Below, piece by piece: positions 1 to 12,987 of a stretch of 64,000 nt of DNA; positions within the stretch are counted from its first letter, which is position 1; each line of letters begins with the position of its first letter. The translations under genes and the position numbers were made by a program. The notes beneath the pieces are model-generated. The model ran no database searches. It saw nothing but the letters and a program-made list of their open reading frames with translations, and had not been told where the DNA came from. This DNA is from Tolypothrix campylonemoides VB511288 (lineage in GTDB: Bacteria; Cyanobacteriota; Cyanobacteriia; Cyanobacteriales; Nostocaceae). Location of the stretch: positions 22,415 through 86,414 of the forward strand of contig JXCB02000001.1 in NCBI GenBank assembly GCA_000828075.3. Direction: 5' to 3'.

Positions 1-3000
1 TTCCCCAGGATGATCAATTTCTCCAAGTTCCAAAAGGATGGGAAATAGAGTAGTAAACCAGCCGACTGTGCGAGACAAATCAACATTCTTAAACAGTTCT
101 TCCCGTCCATGACCTTCTAGATCAACTAGTAAGGAGCGTTTACCAGTCCATTGGACAAAGCTCTGCAACAATGCTGTTAGAAGTATATCATTAATTTGCG
201 TGTTGTAAGCCTGCGGTACTTCTTGCAATAGAGCTTGGGTCTGTTCCACACTCAAAGCAACTGATACCTGATCTGTTGAAGCAACTGTGTTGGACTGCTT
301 GTCAAAGGAATAGTCCACTGGCAAGGGTGCAATACTCAAGCGAGATTGTTCCAGCCAGTAATCTAACTCAGTAGTTAAAGCTTCGGATTGCCCATACTCT
401 ACTAGCCGCTCAGCCCAATCCCTGAACGCTGTCGTTTTCGGTGGTAGTTGAATCACTTCTCCCCGGCTAAGTTGTTGGTAGGCTGTGGCAAGATCCTCTA
501 ATAAAATCCGCCATGAAACTCCATCTACGGCTAGATGATGAATCAGTATTAACAACCTGCTTGGTTTGTTGCTGCCAAAATTAAACAGAGCTACCTGAAT
601 CATGGGGCCTTTTGATAGGTTCAAGCTAGCTTGGAGTTCGTTGGCAGTAGATTCAAGAGCCGATAACTGTTTGTCTGCTGCTATTGCTGATAAATCTATA
701 ACAGTCAAAGGTATTATCTCATCGGGGAGAGTATTGATTTGCTGCCAGCCGAACTCTGAAGGCACAAACCGCAGGCGTAGCCCATCGTGATGAATCAGCA
801 ACTGCTGCACAACTTGCTTCAGTAAATCTGGCTGTATGTCTGGCGACACCTCAAGAAAAACCGATTGGTTGTAGTGGTGGGGTTCGGGCAGATTCTGCTC
901 AAAGAACCAGTGTTGAATGGGCGTCAATGGTGTCACTCCTGTCACCAGACCTTGTTCTGCCACGATAGCCTCAGTTGTGCCTGCTACTGCTGCTAACTCA
1001 GATATTGTCTGATGCATAAACAGCTGCTTGGGACTGAGTACAATTCCTACCTGATTTGCTCTGGCAATAGTTTGAATATTGAGAATCGAATCTCCCCCAA
1101 GTTCAAAGAAGTTATCATGTATACCCACTCGCTCTACTTTTAAGACCGATGCCCAAATGTGCGCCAGCATTTCTTCGATTCGGGTGCGCGGGGCTACAAA
1201 TTTGTCTAACAGTTCGCGATCTAACTCTGGTGCTGGTAGGGCACGGCGGTCTATCTTGCCGTTGGGCGTCAGGGGCAAAGCTTCCAGGAAGACTATTGCA
1301 GATGGCACCATGTAATCTGGCAGCTTTGTTTTCAGGAATTGGCGCAACTCGCTAATTGTAGGTGCTGTGTGCTGTTGTGGCACAATGTAAGCGACTAAGC
1401 GTTGAGTCCCTGGGTTGTCTACTCTGGCTATGACGACAACTGAGTGAACTGATGGGTGTTGACTGAGTACTGCTTCTATCTCCCCCAATTCGATGCGGAA
1501 GCCGCGAATCTTTACCTGGTTGTCAATGCGTCCTAGGTATTCTATATTACCATCGGGCAAATAGCGTGCTAAGTCTCCGGTTTTGTAGAGGCGGGAATGC
1601 CCGTCAGTGCAAAAGGGGTTGGGGATGAATTTTTCAAGTGTCAACTTAGGGCGGTTGAGGTAGCCTCTTGCCAGTCCATCACCACCGATATGCAGTTCCC
1701 CAGGAATACCAATGGGGACGGGTTGCAAATTAGAGTCTAGAATGTAGATTTGCGTGTTGGCGATCGGTCGCCCAATCAAAATCCCTTCTGCTAGTGAAGT
1801 CTCATTTGTCACTTCGTAAAAGCAGCAGCCAACAACTGTTTCGGTTGGACCGTATTCATTAATTAGTCGGGTGTTTGGGGCATTTTGTCGCCACAAGTGG
1901 AGGGTCTTGCCAAAAAGGGCTTCACCACCAATGACTAATGCTTTGGTTTGTGCTGCTGCTTGTTGAGAGGGAAGTAGTTGATTGAGTAATTCCAGATGGG
2001 CTGGTGTGAGCTTGACTAAGCTAAACTGACGGCGTGATTGCAGAACGACACAGAGGGCTTCAATTTCTTGCTGTTCTGGGAGGAGAATGACTTGTTTTCC
2101 GACTATTAATGGCGAGAAGAGGCTGGTAATGGTGGCATCAAAGGCAAAGGAAGATTGCACGGGTGCGCCATCGCCATCGACGACAGCATAAGCCTGGGTA
2201 CACCAACTGAGATAATTGACGACCCCTTGGTGCAGGATCATTGTCCCTTTGGGTCTGCCTGTAGAACCGGAGGTATAAATCACATAAGCCAAATTACTAG
2301 TTTGCACATTAGTGATGAGATTGTCCTGACTCGATTGAGAAATAACCTGCCAGTCAGTATCCAAAAAGACTTGCTGCGCCCCATGCTCAGGCAGCCTGTC
2401 AACCAGTCGCTGTTGGGTCAACAGCACTCCTACTTGAGCATCTTCGAGCATAAAGCTCAAGCGCTCAGTAGGATAGTCTGGGTCAAGCGGCACATAAGCC
2501 CCACCCGCCTTGAGAATTCCCAACAGTCCCACCATCATTTCTACTGAGCGTTCCACGCAAATGCCCACCAGCACATCTGCTCCCACACCCAATGACCGCA
2601 AGTAATGTGCCAATTGGTTAGCGCGACAATTCAACTCTAGGTAGGTCAGTTGTTGATTTTCATACACCACTGCCACCGCATGGGGGGTGCGCTCCACCTG
2701 CTCCTCAAACAATTGATGGATACACTTATCTTGGGGATACTCCACAGTAGTCGAGTTCCACTCCACGAGTAACTGTCGTTGCTCAGCTTCACTCAGCAGA
2801 GGTAATTGCGCTAGGTGCTGCTGTGGATTAGAGACAATTCCCTCTAGAAGAGTTTGAAAATGCCCAAGCAGGCGTGTAATTGTGTCAGCGTTGAACAAAT
2901 CTGTATTATAATCACAATCCAACACAATTTCACCATTTATTTCAGTGGCATTCAAATTGAGATCGTAATCAATAAAATTGATAGGTTTGGAGAACAAATT

Positions 3001-6000
3001 TGCCTCTAACTCAAACATCTCTACAGCTAGAGGTCGTTCCAAGTTAAATATGGCTGTTACAAGAGGGGAACGGCTCAAGTCCCGACCCACTTCCAATTGC
3101 TTAAGCAGCTTTGCAAAGGGATAATCCTGGTGTTCGTAGGCTTCTAGCAATACACTCCTCAAGGTTTCAATATATTCAGAGACCGTGGGATTTCCAACTA
3201 CGCAACTTTGAATGGGCAGTATGTGGGCACAGTAGCCGACTAGTAGTTTACTACCTTCGAGAGAGCGCCCAGCGGAGGGAATACCAACTACAATATCGTC
3301 TTGATCTGTGATTCGGTGAAGAAAAATTGTGTATGCTGCTAAGAGCGTCATAAACAAAGTGCAACCTTTCTCTGTGCTTAGCTTTTTGATGCTACGACAA
3401 ATGTCTGGATTGAGCCGCTTTGTTTGCCTGCTACCCCTATAACTTTTAATTGGTGGATGAGGACGATCTGTTGGCAAGTTTAAAACGGGAATGGAACTGG
3501 CAAACTTCTGTAACCAGTAGGATTCATGATCTGCCATTGCCTCAGTCTGGCTTTGTTGTTCCTGCCACTTGATGTATTCCCTAAACTGCATAGGTGGCGT
3601 GAGTTGGCAAATAACACCTTGACATTCTGCTGAATATAATGTACCTAACTCTTGTAGGATGACGCTCATCGACCAGCCATCACTAATAATATGGTGAGTC
3701 GTTAAAATCAGCAAATGCAGTTGTTCTTCCAGCTTGAGGATCTGAATACGGAACAGGGGACCTTGAATAAGGTCGAAAGGTTCAAGGCTTTGTTTTTTGA
3801 ACCACTCAGCCATTTTCGACTCACGTTCACAACTATCCAAACTTGAGATATCAATGACAGGAATGTCTACCTTCAAGGATGGTTTGATGTACTGAAAATC
3901 ACTCTGACTGTCAATAAATGTCCGTAAGGCTTCATGGCGAGCCACAACTTTCTGCACTGCTTGATGCATTGCTGCCAAACGAAACGGACCTTGTAATTCA
4001 AGACTTATAGAGATGTTGTATGCTAAAAAGCCATTGTCCTCCATCTTTGCTAAAGTCCAAAGTTGCTTTTGCGCGTCAGTCAGGGGGAGTATGTGTGTCT
4101 TGTTTGCTTCTTCTTGAGTTTGTTGCCTTTCTACAGACACGCAATCTGGCAAAGCAACCTTAGCCGAAGAGTTTTTTGTCAGATGAGATGATGTTCTGGC
4201 TGACGAGCGATCGCCTTGTGCCAGTTTGACTAAAGGTTTGGGCAAGAACCCTCCCGAGCGCAACTCCTCTACGCTATCCTTGACTGCTTGAATGACATAA
4301 TCAATATCTTCATCAGTATGTGCCGTGGACAGAAAACAGTTGCGTCCTTCCCAAATGTAGACACCCTTGCACAGCAGGTGATAAAATAGCAAATCCAGAT
4401 TTCCCGAAAAGGCAAAGCGAAACAAAGAGCCAAAATGCACGATTCGGATGGGCACATCTTCAAGTTCAAAGTAAGTATTCAGCGTTGTAGCTAACTGCAA
4501 TGTGCGCTGATTTAACTGCTGCTGAAGAGCGGGACCTTGATTTTTGAGATGCTTGAGTACGGCTCGTGCCACAGCCATGCCCATATGGTTTTTGTTGAAG
4601 GTGCCGGCGAAAAATGTCTTTTCTGCTTGTGGATACGAGGTATCTCCATAGTTCCACAAACCGCCGTCGATTCCATCCATGTAAGTTGCTTTGCCAGCTA
4701 CGACCCCAATCGGTATTCCACCGCCGACAATTTTGCCATAAGTGGCGATGTCTGCTTCAATGCCAAACCACGCCTGTGCTCCGCCTGAATGGATGCGGAA
4801 GCCTACGAGCACCTCATCAAAGATGAGTGCTATTCCTGCTTCTGCGGTTAATTGCCGTAACTGCTGTAAAAACTCTTTCGGTTGTAAATCGGGTCGGCGA
4901 CTCTGCACAGGCTCAACCAACACGGCAGCCAATTCATGAGCATGGGCTTGCAAGATATCAATGGATTTGGTATCTCCGTAATCCAGCACTAAAACATCTT
5001 CAACTGCGTGCTCAGATACTCCAGGAGCCATCGGTACAGCAGAGAACTGACCAGGCGACGCTTTGGCTAAAACTCCGTCAAAATGACCATGATAAGAATT
5101 GGCAAATAGAGCAATCTTAGTACGACCTGTCGCCGTGCGTGCCAGACGCAGCGCTGTCATCACAGCTTCTGTACCTGAATTACAGAAGGCAACTCGCTCC
5201 ATACCTGTCAGTTCACAAATTAACTCTGCAACTTCTCCCGCGAGATTTGACTGTGGACCGATTTCTATACCAAGCTTGTTCTGCTCTTCCCGGGCTGCAG
5301 TAATAAATGGTGGAGCATGACCAAAAAGAAGCACCCCAAATCCCATTGTGAGGTCTACATACTCGTTGCCGTCTATGTCCCAAAATCTAGCACCAAGCGC
5401 TCGCTCTCCAATAATTGGATAAACCATCTCTTTGGTAGAAGGGCGGAATCCTGCTACAGCTCTGCTGTCAGCTAGAACCGGGCGATAGGCTTGCGCTCGT
5501 TGCTTTGATTTTTGAGTGCGCTTGTTATATTGCGCGATGAGTGTTTCCAAGTGCAGCTTCTGCTGCTGATTTAGTTCTTTTGCTAGCGGTAGTCCAACTT
5601 CAGAGAGTGGTGAAAAGGCTTTTGCAACAGTTTGTTTGGACTCAAGCTTATTGGCAGAAGATGTTTCTTCTGCACCTTCTGCGATCTGGTTCTGTTGTGT
5701 TCTTTTGGGAGAATGAGCAGCAGGTGCTGTTGTTTGGTGCGCGGATTGAGACTGCCCGTTGTGCGATGATAACAAATCCGGGGACAAACCGTTGCCGCGC
5801 AAGACATCCAATTGCTGAGATACAACTTGAGACACCAGCTCAATCTGCTGCTTCATGATGCTTTCAATCACTGTTTCAGCCATCGTTGCGTTCTCGTTAC
5901 TACCTACTGAGTCAGACTTAGTAGCCACGATGGCAGCAGTTGTTTGTTGAGTTGACTGTTGTGTCTTAGATGCAGACTTAGCTGGTTGTGAAACTGCGCT

Positions 6001-9000
6001 CATCTGGTCAGGGGGTAAATTCTGATCGATGTAGGACGCTAAAGCATTAATCGTTGTCAGTTCTTCAAATAGTTGGCGAATAGTAATCTTGATGCCATAA
6101 GTGCTTTCTATGTAACCCATAGCATCAACTAGTATAAGTGAGTCAGCTCCCATTTCCAGAAAAGGAGTATGAACATCGACTTCAGAAGAATCCGCTTTTA
6201 ACAAATCTGCAGTCAGGAAATGCAATTTTGAAAGGATTGCGTCCCGCCGATGTATTTTGGACGATCCATTTAATTGAGATTTGGATACCTTTAGACCAAA
6301 TTGTTTTTCATTCATTGTGCTGTCTTGTTTTTCAATCCAGTAACGTTTTCGCTGAAACTGATAAGTTGGTAATTGGACAACGCTACGAGAATAATCACGG
6401 TCAAAACCAGACCAGTTTACTCGCACTCCACGCACATATAGTTCTCCCAAACTCTGGAGTATTTGCTGCCAATCCCCGCGTCCTGGGCGCACACTTGGAA
6501 GCCAAACTTGATCGCCTTCTGGCAGACATCTACGCCCCATCCCCAATAATGTTGGTTTTGGTCCGATTTCCACAAATAGATTATAACCCGCAGCGTGAAG
6601 TGTCTGCAAACTCTTGGCAAATTCCACTCTTGAACGTAAATGGTGACACCAATATTCAGAATTGATACTTTCAGCCGTCAGTCGCTTTCCTGTAACGTTG
6701 GAAATGATGTCAATTTGCGGAGCGGCGTAAGTAACAGTGGCAGCAACCTGACGGAATTCTGCCAGCATTGGCTCCATCAGTGGGGAGTGGAAGGCATGGG
6801 AGGTGACAAGCTTTTTGGTCTGAATTCCCGCAGCTTCCAAGGCGGTACAAATTTCCCGAACTGCCTGCTGCTCTCCGGAAATCACCGTACTTTGCGGACC
6901 ATTGTCGGCAGCAATTGCTACTTTTTGGACATTAATTTCCGTAACAGCGCGTATGGCAGCCTCCGAGGCAAACACTGCCACCATCTCTCCTTGTGGCGGC
7001 AAACTCTGCATCATGCGAGCACGGAGAGCAACCAGCTTTAGCCCATCCTCTAAGCTAAAGACTCCCGCACTGACAGCAGCAACGTATTCTCCGAGACTAT
7101 GCCCCATGACGGCATCAGGATGAACACCCCAGGATTTCCAAAGCTCAAAGAGTGCATATTCAAACGCAAAGAGGGCGGGTTGGGTGTATGCGGTCTGGTC
7201 TAGAAGTGAAGTTTTTCCTGATTCGGGGTAGAGGATGGATAGAAGTGACTCCTTTAGGTAAGGACGCAGAATTTCATCGCAACGGTCGAGGCAGGCGCGG
7301 AAGGTAGGCGCTTGTTGGTATAATTGGCGTCCCATGCCCACATACTGAGAGCCTTGACCAGTGAATAAAAACGCTATTTTTGGGTGTTTATTATTGTCTA
7401 ATATGCTACTAAATACCTCTGTAGTCTTTTGATGTGCGGCAAAAGCACCTAGTTGGTGGCGTAAGTGTACTATAGATTCAGCAACAACAGCGAGGCGGTG
7501 GTCAAAATGCGTACGCCTTGTATTAGCCGTGTAACAAACATCTGCAAGGGAACCTTCAAGATAGAACTTCTGTAAAGACGGAATATCTTCGGTTTCTACA
7601 TATCTTTGTGCCATTTCCCGTAGAGACTTCTCACTTTTTGCTGAGAGAGTCAATATATGCAGAGGACGTTCTACTTCATTTTCCACCGACGCTGTTGACG
7701 ACGCCTCCTCTAGGACTACGTGAGCATTAGTACCCCCGAACCCAAACGAACTTACACAAGCTTTCCGGCGCTCCTTTTCTCCTAACCATGGCTGGCGCTT
7801 AGTTGGAATTGACAATGGTGTTCCTTCAAGAGAAATATACGGATTAAGCTGCTCAAGATGCAAGTGTGGAGGAATTTCCTTATAGTGCAAGGAGAGTACA
7901 ACCTTGATTAAACCCGCAATCCCTGCTGCTGCTTCCAAATGACCGATGTTGGTTTTAACCGAGCCAATCCAACAAGGGGCATCTAGCGATCGCTCCTGCA
8001 TTAGCACGTCCTTGATAGAATTGAACTCGATTGGATCTCCCAAGGAAGTTCCAGTGCCATGAGCTTCTACATAACTAATTTGCGCACTGCTAACTTGAGC
8101 ATTTTCTAAAGCCTGACGAATCACTGCTTGCTGAGAAAGTCCATTGGGTGCTGTCAGTCCATTGCTGCGACCATCCTGGTTGACCGCCGAGCCTTTAATA
8201 ACAGCCAGGATATTATCTCCATCCCTTTGGGCGTCAGAAATGCGCTTGAGAACTATTACGCCGCAACCTTCTCCCCGAACATAACCGTCAGCCTTGGCAT
8301 CGAAGGTCTTACAGCGACCATCAGCCGCTAACATTCCTGCGTTAGCGAAGGTGATGGTCAATTCAGGGCTGAGGATAAGATTAACCCCACCAGCTAGAGC
8401 CAGATGACACTCTCCTGAGCGCAAACTCTGGCAAGCTTGGTGAACCGCCACCAACGATGACGAGCAAGCTGTATCTACCGCCCAGCTTGGTCCGCGTAAA
8501 TCCAACAGATAGGATAAGCGGTTAGCAGCAATGCTAAAAGCGTTGCCAGTGCCGTAATACGCATTACTTGTCGTGGCAGGATGGTTAAATTGCAATCGGG
8601 AATAATCATAGTTGCTGATGCCGATGAATACCCCCGTTTGAGTGCCTGCTAGCTGCTGTTGTGTCACACCAGCACTCTCCAGCGCTTCCCAACTCACTTC
8701 CAGCAATAGCCGTTGCTGGGGATCCATTAGCTCGGTTTCTCGTGGAGAAATCCCGAAAAACTGTGGATCAAACTGATCCACTTGTTCTAGAAAACCACCC
8801 CAACGGGTGTGCATTTTTTCAGAATGTGCTGGTGTCTGGTTGGAATTCGTACTAATGTCCCAGCGGGATGGTACTTCAGAGATGGCATCAACTCCATCGC
8901 GTAACAGTTGCCAAAAGCTTTGCGGGTCTTTTGCTCCTGGAAAACGACAGCCGATTCCAATAATGGCGATCGCTTCAGTTGTAGTTGGTGTAGGGTGAGC

Positions 9001-11145
9001 ATCAAGTTTATTCACCCCAGTTTCTAATCCCCCCAAATGCTGAGCTAAGCTTTTAATAGTGGGGTAATCGTACAAGAGTGTGGGCGAAAGCTCACGTCCT
9101 AGCCATTCCTGTAATTCACCGGAAATGCTTACTGCCTTCAACGACGAGAGACCATAGTCAGCTAAGGGTTGCTGAATGTCTATCGGTTTAGAAGAAGCAA
9201 GTTGTTCTGTTAGCTTTGAAATTAACCAGGTTTCGATAACTTCTGCGGTGTAAGATTTCTGCTTGCTCAAAGCTAGCTGCTCATCATTGTTGCTGTCTAA
9301 TAACGCTCCTTGCTCCTTGCGGTTTTGCGCCTGTTGCAACACGGATTCTACTCCCGGTTCCAGATGCAAGAATTTAACTTGGTTTTGAGGAAGAGCACTC
9401 CAAGATGCCACCACATCTAAGCTTTCACCAAGAAAGCCCGCCCGACAAGCACTGCGCTGTATTTTACCACTAGAAGTTTTGGGAATACTTGCAGGTCTAA
9501 GCAGTTGGATTGCGTCAACCTCAAGCTCGTGCTGTTGTGCGACTGCTCGACGAATAGCGCTTATCACCTCATCAAAATTAAGCTTCCGCAGGTAACTCCG
9601 CTCCACCTCAATAGCAATGACTAGACGTTCAGAACCTCCAACCGTAACTGAGAAAGCCGCACCACATGACGGTCTTAATCCAGGGTGACAAACTTCAGCA
9701 GTGCGCTCAATGTCTTGAGGATAGTGGTTTCTACCACCAATGATAATCAAGTCTTTGATTCGTCCCGTAACGCATAGTTGCCCGTCCTTTACAAAGCCCA
9801 AATCGCCAGTACGCAAGAAAGGCCCTTCCCCAGTGTCAACCAAATAAGCACGGAAGGTTTCTTCGGTAACTTCAGGACGCCTCCAGTAACCTTGAGCTAC
9901 ACAGCCTCCCGCAACCCAAATTTCGCCGACTTCATTGGCTGCACAACGGGTTAGGCGTTCAGGGTGAGCGATGACAATTTGCGTATCTAAAGCAGCTACA
10001 CCGCATCCAACCCAGGTTTGACAGTCTTCAGCATCAGCGGAAACTTCCACAACACGATGCTGTTCTAACTCACGAGAAGATAAGTTGTAGATGGTAGTTT
10101 GGTTGTTACAATGAACTGTGGAAACTTTGAGCGTGGTTTCTGCTAGACCATAACCCGGACACAAGGCATCTGCCTTGAAGCCGCAAACCGCAAATGCTTC
10201 GGTAAAGCATTTGAGAGTCTGGGCTGAGATCGGTTCGGCAGCATTAAGCGCCATTCTCCAGGTACTTAGGTCTAGTTTTGTCTTTTCTTCTTCAGTGATT
10301 TTACGTGTACACAAATCATAGGCAAAGTTGGGAGCAGCGCTGTGAGTACCACCATAGCGAGAAATTGCTGTTAACCAGCGTAAAGGTTTTTGGAGAAAAG
10401 AGGCTGAGGGCATTAAGTAGCAACGAAAACCAAAACATAGCGGCTCCAACACTCCGTAAATGAGTCCTAAATCATGGAAAGTGGGGAGCCAACTTACCAT
10501 TACGCTTTCTGGTGTGTGGTTCCAACCCACATCCAAATCCGCCAGAGTGTAAAGCAGATTACTGTGAGTGATCATCACCCCTTTAGGAGTAGATGTGGAA
10601 CCTGAGGTATACTGGAGGAAAGCAATCGTGTTGCCGTTAATATCTGGTTCTTGCCAATTTGACGCCAAATCGCTGGAAATATTATCGGTCGCCACCAGTT
10701 GCACACAAGTCAATTGTGCATCCTCAGTCCACCGACCCTTTATTTCTACTAAATTGGAAGACGTCGTGAGCGCCAATGATGCCTGAGCATCGGAGACAAT
10801 CGCTTGCAGCCTAGTCATCTTTTGGTTACGACGGGGTGGATACGCAGGAACAGGGACTACCCCCGCATATAAACACCCGAAAAAGGCAGCAATGAATTCC
10901 AGTCCTGGTGGATATAGCAGCAAGGCACGTTCGCCAACGGATACAAGAGACTGTAACTTGGCAGCGATCGCCCGTGCTTTTGAGTCTAACTGTTGATAAG
11001 TTAGGCTATCTGATTCTGCTTCACCATCATGCAGAAAGGTAAAAGCTAGTTTGTTTGGCTGGTGAACAGACCTGTAGCGCAGGAGGTCTACTAAAGTAGA
11101 GATATGTGGGGAAGTTTGTGAGTTCAAATCGTCAAATGGAATCAT
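1..11145 (-). CDS. hybrid FAAL-PKS-aminotransferase-NRPS lipopeptide initiation synthase (partial, continues past the left edge)
   Basis: One frame without a stop runs from an ATG at 11145 to the left edge (at least 3715 residues). Domains by approximate residue: fatty acyl-AMP ligase 1-590; ACP1 625-695 (Ser in YGLSSLKAV); ketosynthase 723-1145 ([23 protein letters not shown]: intact Cys-His-His); acyltransferase 1255-1565 (GHSLGEY and HAFH, the malonyl-CoA signature); ACP2 1630-1700 (GADSL); class III PLP aminotransferase 1860-2290 (Lys in [12 protein letters not shown]); condensation 2345-2770 (HHIISDGWS); adenylation 2800-3310; PCP 3315-3380 (LGGDSI, usual before an epimerase); epimerization from 3400 ([16 protein letters not shown]), cut by the edge. 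There is no ketoreductase, so the beta-ketoacyl product should be transaminated to a beta-amino acyl chain. The ten-residue A-domain code reads D-A-T-K-V-G-E-V-G-K, closest to known Asn codes. The order resembles mycosubtilin/iturin starter synthases and cyanobacterial beta-amino lipopeptide pathways. The product is inferred. Confidence 0.95.
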   Translation of the reverse strand, partial: MIPFDDLNSQTSPHISTLVDLLRYRSVHQPNKLAFTFLHDGEAESDSLTYQQLDSKARAIAAKLQSLVSVGERALLLYPPGLEFIAAFFGCLYAGVVPVPAYPPRRNQKMTRLQAIVSDAQASLALTTSSNLVEIKGRWTEDAQLTCVQLVATDNISSDLASNWQEPDINGNTIAFLQYTSGSTSTPKGVMITHSNLLYTLADLDVGWNHTPESVMVSWLPTFHDLGLIYGVLEPLCFGFRCYLMPSASFLQKPLRWLTAISRYGGTHSAAPNFAYDLCTRKITEEEKTKLDLSTWRMALNAAEPISAQTLKCFTEAFAVCGFKADALCPGYGLAETTLKVSTVHCNNQTTIYNLSSRELEQHRVVEVSADAEDCQTWVGCGVAALDTQIVIAHPERLTRCAANEVGEIWVAGGCVAQGYWRRPEVTEETFRAYLVDTGEGPFLRTGDLGFVKDGQLCVTGRIKDLIIIGGRNHYPQDIERTAEVCHPGLRPSCGAAFSVTVGGSERLVIAIEVERSYLRKLNFDEVISAIRRAVAQQHELEVDAIQLLRPASIPKTSSGKIQRSACRAGFLGESLDVVASWSALPQNQVKFLHLEPGVESVLQQAQNRKEQGALLDSNNDEQLALSKQKSYTAEVIETWLISKLTEQLASSKPIDIQQPLADYGLSSLKAVSISGELQEWLGRELSPTLLYDYPTIKSLAQHLGGLETGVNKLDAHPTPTTTEAIAIIGIGCRFPGAKDPQSFWQLLRDGVDAISEVPSRWDISTNSNQTPAHSEKMHTRWGGFLEQVDQFDPQFFGISPRETELMDPQQRLLLEVSWEALESAGVTQQQLAGTQTGVFIGISNYDYSRLQFNHPATTSNAYYGTGNAFSIAANRLSYLLDLRGPSWAVDTACSSSLVAVHQACQSLRSGECHLALAGGVNLILSPELTITFANAGMLAADGRCKTFDAKADGYVRGEGCGVIVLKRISDAQRDGDNILAVIKGSAVNQDGRSNGLTAPNGLSQQAVIRQALENAQVSSAQISYVEAHGTGTSLGDPIEFNSIKDVLMQERSLDAPCWIGSVKTNIGHLEAAAGIAGLIKVVLSLHYKEIPPHLHLEQLNPYISLEGTPLSIPTKRQPWLGEKERRKACVSSFGFGGTNAHVVLEEASSTASVENEVERPLHILTLSAKSEKSLREMAQRYVETEDIPSLQKFYLEGSLADVCYTANTRRTHFDHRLAVVAESIVHLRHQLGAFAAHQKTTEVFSSILDNNKHPKIAFLFTGQGSQYVGMGRQLYQQAPTFRACLDRCDEILRPYLKESLLSILYPESGKTSLLDQTAYTQPALFAFEYALFELWKSWGVHPDAVMGHSLGEYVAAVSAGVFSLEDGLKLVALRARMMQSLPPQGEMVAVFASEAAIRAVTEINVQKVAIAADNGPQSTVISGEQQAVREICTALEAAGIQTKKLVTSHAFHSPLMEPMLAEFRQVAATVTYAAPQIDIISNVTGKRLTAESINSEYWCHHLRSRVEFAKSLQTLHAAGYNLFVEIGPKPTLLGMGRRCLPEGDQVWLPSVRPGRGDWQQILQSLGELYVRGVRVNWSGFDRDYSRSVVQLPTYQFQRKRYWIEKQDSTMNEKQFGLKVSKSQLNGSSKIHRRDAILSKLHFLTADLLKADSSEVDVHTPFLEMGADSLILVDAMGYIESTYGIKITIRQLFEELTTINALASYIDQNLPPDQMSAVSQPAKSASKTQQSTQQTTAAIVATKSDSVGSNENATMAETVIESIMKQQIELVSQVVSQQLDVLRGNGLSPDLLSSHNGQSQSAHQTTAPAAHSPKRTQQNQIAEGAEETSSANKLESKQTVAKAFSPLSEVGLPLAKELNQQQKLHLETLIAQYNKRTQKSKQRAQAYRPVLADSRAVAGFRPSTKEMVYPIIGERALGARFWDIDGNEYVDLTMGFGVLLFGHAPPFITAAREEQNKLGIEIGPQSNLAGEVAELICELTGMERVAFCNSGTEAVMTALRLARTATGRTKIALFANSYHGHFDGVLAKASPGQFSAVPMAPGVSEHAVEDVLVLDYGDTKSIDILQAHAHELAAVLVEPVQSRRPDLQPKEFLQQLRQLTAEAGIALIFDEVLVGFRIHSGGAQAWFGIEADIATYGKIVGGGIPIGVVAGKATYMDGIDGGLWNYGDTSYPQAEKTFFAGTFNKNHMGMAVARAVLKHLKNQGPALQQQLNQRTLQLATTLNTYFELEDVPIRIVHFGSLFRFAFSGNLDLLFYHLLCKGVYIWEGRNCFLSTAHTDEDIDYVIQAVKDSVEELRSGGFLPKPLVKLAQGDRSSARTSSHLTKNSSAKVALPDCVSVERQQTQEEANKTHILPLTDAQKQLWTLAKMEDNGFLAYNISISLELQGPFRLAAMHQAVQKVVARHEALRTFIDSQSDFQYIKPSLKVDIPVIDISSLDSCERESKMAEWFKKQSLEPFDLIQGPLFRIQILKLEEQLHLLILTTHHIISDGWSMSVILQELGTLYSAECQGVICQLTPPMQFREYIKWQEQQSQTEAMADHESYWLQKFASSIPVLNLPTDRPHPPIKSYRGSRQTKRLNPDICRSIKKLSTEKGCTLFMTLLAAYTIFLHRITDQDDIVVGIPSAGRSLEGSKLLVGYCAHILPIQSCVVGNPTVSEYIETLRSVLLEAYEHQDYPFAKLLKQLEVGRDLSRSPLVTAIFNLERPLAVEMFELEANLFSKPINFIDYDLNLNATEINGEIVLDCDYNTDLFNADTITRLLGHFQTLLEGIVSNPQQHLAQLPLLSEAEQRQLLVEWNSTTVEYPQDKCIHQLFEEQVERTPHAVAVVYENQQLTYLELNCRANQLAHYLRSLGVGADVLVGICVERSVEMMVGLLGILKAGGAYVPLDPDYPTERLSFMLEDAQVGVLLTQQRLVDRLPEHGAQQVFLDTDWQVISQSSQDNLITNVQTSNLAYVIYTSGSTGRPKGTMILHQGVVNYLSWCTQAYAVVDGDGAPVQSSFAFDATITSLFSPLIVGKQVILLPEQQEIEALCVVLQSRRQFSLVKLTPAHLELLNQLLPSQQAAAQTKALVIGGEALFGKTLHLWRQNAPNTRLINEYGPTETVVGCCFYEVTNETSLAEGILIGRPIANTQIYILDSNLQPVPIGIPGELHIGGDGLARGYLNRPKLTLEKFIPNPFCTDGHSRLYKTGDLARYLPDGNIEYLGRIDNQVKIRGFRIELGEIEAVLSQHPSVHSVVVIARVDNPGTQRLVAYIVPQQHTAPTISELRQFLKTKLPDYMVPSAIVFLEALPLTPNGKIDRRALPAPELDRELLDKFVAPRTRIEEMLAHIWASVLKVERVGIHDNFFELGGDSILNIQTIARANQVGIVLSPKQLFMHQTISELAAVAGTTEAIVAEQGLVTGVTPLTPIQHWFFEQNLPEPHHYNQSVFLEVSPDIQPDLLKQVVQQLLIHHDGLRLRFVPSEFGWQQINTLPDEIIPLTVIDLSAIAADKQLSALESTANELQASLNLSKGPMIQVALFNFGSNKPSRLLILIHHLAVDGVSWRILLEDLATAYQQLSRGEVIQLPPKTTAFRDWAERLVEYGQSEALTTELDYWLEQSRLSIAPLPVDYSFDKQSNTVASTDQVSVALSVEQTQALLQEVPQAYNTQINDILLTALLQSFVQWTGKRSLLVDLEGHGREELFKNVDLSRTVGWFTTLFPILLELGEIDHPGE

Positions 11146-12040
11146 AATAATATGGATTTCAAAATGTGTTTCTTGGAGCAGGGGTACGTTGCTGAATAGA
11201 CACTAGAACTTACGGATTGACGAAAGTCTGATTATGTGCTTTAACTCCTACCTGTTTATTGAACGGAAGTTTAGCTTAAAGAGCTAACCTTGGTATCTTC
11301 TTTTTTATAGGGTTCAGACTCATCAAATTATGCAGTTAGGGGATTATATGGGAAAAAATGGCACTTCTATCGCTTACAGATTCGATGTCTGGGGCTTTCG
11401 CACACAAAGCGCCTATTTGTCTTGTGCGTAAGTCCTAGAGACATCAACTCATCTATTTGGGTACAGTTTCATATTTTAGATAGCGAGGTAAGAATTTAAA
11501 TGCAATCTTCGCTTCTGCTTCGTCAAATTGCCATCTTCCTAGTTCAGCATATTTTGTATTAAGTGACACATAGGAATGCGATTTCTTAAGAAAAACTATT
11601 TAGAAAATTGAAGAACTCAATTTAACTATATCGCAATATCTTCAGTTAAGAGACTTCCAAATAAAAAAGTATCCAAAAATCTCTGGAACGGGCGTCTCGC
11701 CCGTTCAGATCGAGGGCGAGCGGGGACGCCTAACGCCAGTCGCCTGCGGAGGGAAACCCTCCTGGAGCTTACGCCCACCCCACAAGATGGATAATTTATT
11801 TCTTGGAAAGGGAGCATCCCAAAGCAAGCAAAAACCTTACTTACCCTCATCCCCTAACCCCTTCTCAAGAGCGGGATTCGGGGAATAAGAGTAGGACTTG
11901 ACTCCCCTCTCCCCATTTGGGAGAGGGGTTGGGGGTGAGGGCAGAATGGCAAGTGTGTAAAATTGGGATGCTCCCCTTGGAAATCCCTAAAAATGGCTAT
12001 CTACCCCATTTTATTAATTTTCCAAAATGCTCAATCACTA
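11146..12040. other. intergenic region upstream of the giant synthase
   Basis: About 0.9 kb with no convincing gene. It should hold the promoter and leader of the synthase. It contains a 9-bp-arm hairpin at 11686-11706 (GAACGGGCG / CGCCCGTTC) inside a GC-rich repeat-like block at 11680-11785, and the palindromic repeat listed separately. A 74-codon minus-strand frame over this block has the arginine-rich make-up of translated repeat DNA and is not called. Confidence 0.6.
11844..11942. repeat. palindromic CCCTCA...TGAGGG interspersed repeat
   Basis: About 99 bp starts with CCCTCATCCCCTAACCCC and ends with GGGGTTGGGGGTGAGGG, so the ends are near-perfect inverted repeats. Related elements with CCTCACCCC/GGGGTGAGG ends lie at 34473-34519 and twice at 52358-52585, so this is an interspersed family. 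Such CCTCACCCC-ended palindromes are common between genes in filamentous cyanobacteria. Confidence 0.75.
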
Positions 12041-12589
12041 TTAAACAGCAACTTTTTGACTGATATAATTGACAATTTGTTGTGGAGTGGAAAACTCTTC
12101 AGCAAATTTATCATTAATTTGAATATTGAAAGTTGACTCTAAAACCATGATTAGTTCCACTATGTCTAAGGAATCTGCTCCTAAGTTCTTTACAAAATTT
12201 GAAGCTAAGCTCACTTGATTAGGCTCAATACCTAGCTGCTCTGCAACTATGATTTGTAATTTTTCAAAAATTTTCTGATTTTTTAATTGACTATGTTGAA
12301 TTTCTACTTGAATTTCTACTAATGAATCAATTATTTCTTTCAATAGTACAATAATCCGCTGATATTGCTGAATATCTTCCTTAGAAAGGGAGAAACCTTG
12401 GCGGTCTAGTAGCCACTTTTGACAAAGCTGATGGTTTCCTAAACAAAAGTTCCATACCTGCGGTGGCACGCCTGAAAAGTACTGCGTTTCGTTAATCCAG
12501 ACGAGTCCGCTGTCAGCACTGTGCTTAGACGTTGTGTAGCGTACTGTCTCGATAGTATTGTCCCCAATAATAGGATAACTAGTGTACAT
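12041..12589 (-). CDS. acyl carrier protein fused to a type ISP restriction enzyme C-terminal-like domain
   Basis: 182 residues in two parts. Residues 1-100 contain INETQYFSGVPPQVWNF, then CQKWLLDRQG and LSKEDIQQYQRII. This pattern is known to me from the C-terminal specificity region of type ISP restriction-modification enzymes and related N6-adenine methylases (QYF.GVP..VW.F.IGGYQVC.KWLKDR). Residues 105-182 are a typical type II acyl carrier protein, with LGADSLDIVELIMVLE giving the phosphopantetheine serine and an AcpP-like third helix. No methylase or helicase part precedes it. The gene lies about 0.9 kb upstream of the giant synthase on the same strand, so the ACP could serve that pathway, but this is inference. 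The fusion may be an accidental capture of a restriction gene tail, or a targeting domain. Confidence is high for the ACP and moderate for the N-terminal assignment. Confidence 0.85.
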   Translation of the reverse strand: MYTSYPIIGDNTIETVRYTTSKHSADSGLVWINETQYFSGVPPQVWNFCLGNHQLCQKWLLDRQGFSLSKEDIQQYQRIIVLLKEIIDSLVEIQVEIQHSQLKNQKIFEKLQIIVAEQLGIEPNQVSLASNFVKNLGADSLDIVELIMVLESTFNIQINDKFAEEFSTPQQIVNYISQKVAV

Positions 12590-12987
12590 AGAATATCTTT
12601 TGAAAAAAGTAAAATTTTATACGTTTACAACGGTTTATCATTAGACATCTCCAAAAATGCTGATACCTCTCTATGACTGAATGATTTATAATTCTGATTC
12701 TGTATGCTTCAACTTCTAGTAAATGAATAGGTATGTAAGGCGATTGCGTGCGGTAAGCGCTCAGGGGGTAAGAACATCTCAATTGAGCTTGATATAAGGA
12801 CTTGGAGCAATCTATTGTATAGTCAATGAAACAAGAACTAATAACTTGAATCATGCAATTGCTAAGCTGTTGCGCTGTTAATTTGCACTTCGGAATCTAC
12901 TACCTGATACAAACCATTTTTTGCAACACAATTATATGTTCTGTACCTGGTTCGACAACGTTGAGTAGTCATGCGGTACAATACCCA
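12590..12987. other. intergenic region, no gene seen
   Basis: About 0.4 kb between the DUF3102 gene and the ACP fusion, both on the minus strand. A 91-codon minus-strand frame here lacks any recognisable motif and is treated as chance. The stretch presumably carries the promoter of the ACP gene. I see no hairpin or repeat of note. Confidence 0.5.

Noticed and set aside
602..9005. Many small frames on both strands (for example 602-790, 2155-2547, 6138-6665, 8787-9005)
   Set aside because: They lie inside the giant minus-strand synthase in other frames and show no family features; the synthase frame has complete domain motifs throughout.
11626..11850. 74-codon minus-strand frame
   Set aside because: It runs through a GC-rich repeat block and is arginine-rich without any domain; it is typical of translated repeat DNA.
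12579..12854. 91-codon minus-strand frame upstream of the ACP fusion
   Set aside because: No ribosome binding site, no motif, and a composition typical of non-coding AT-rich DNA.
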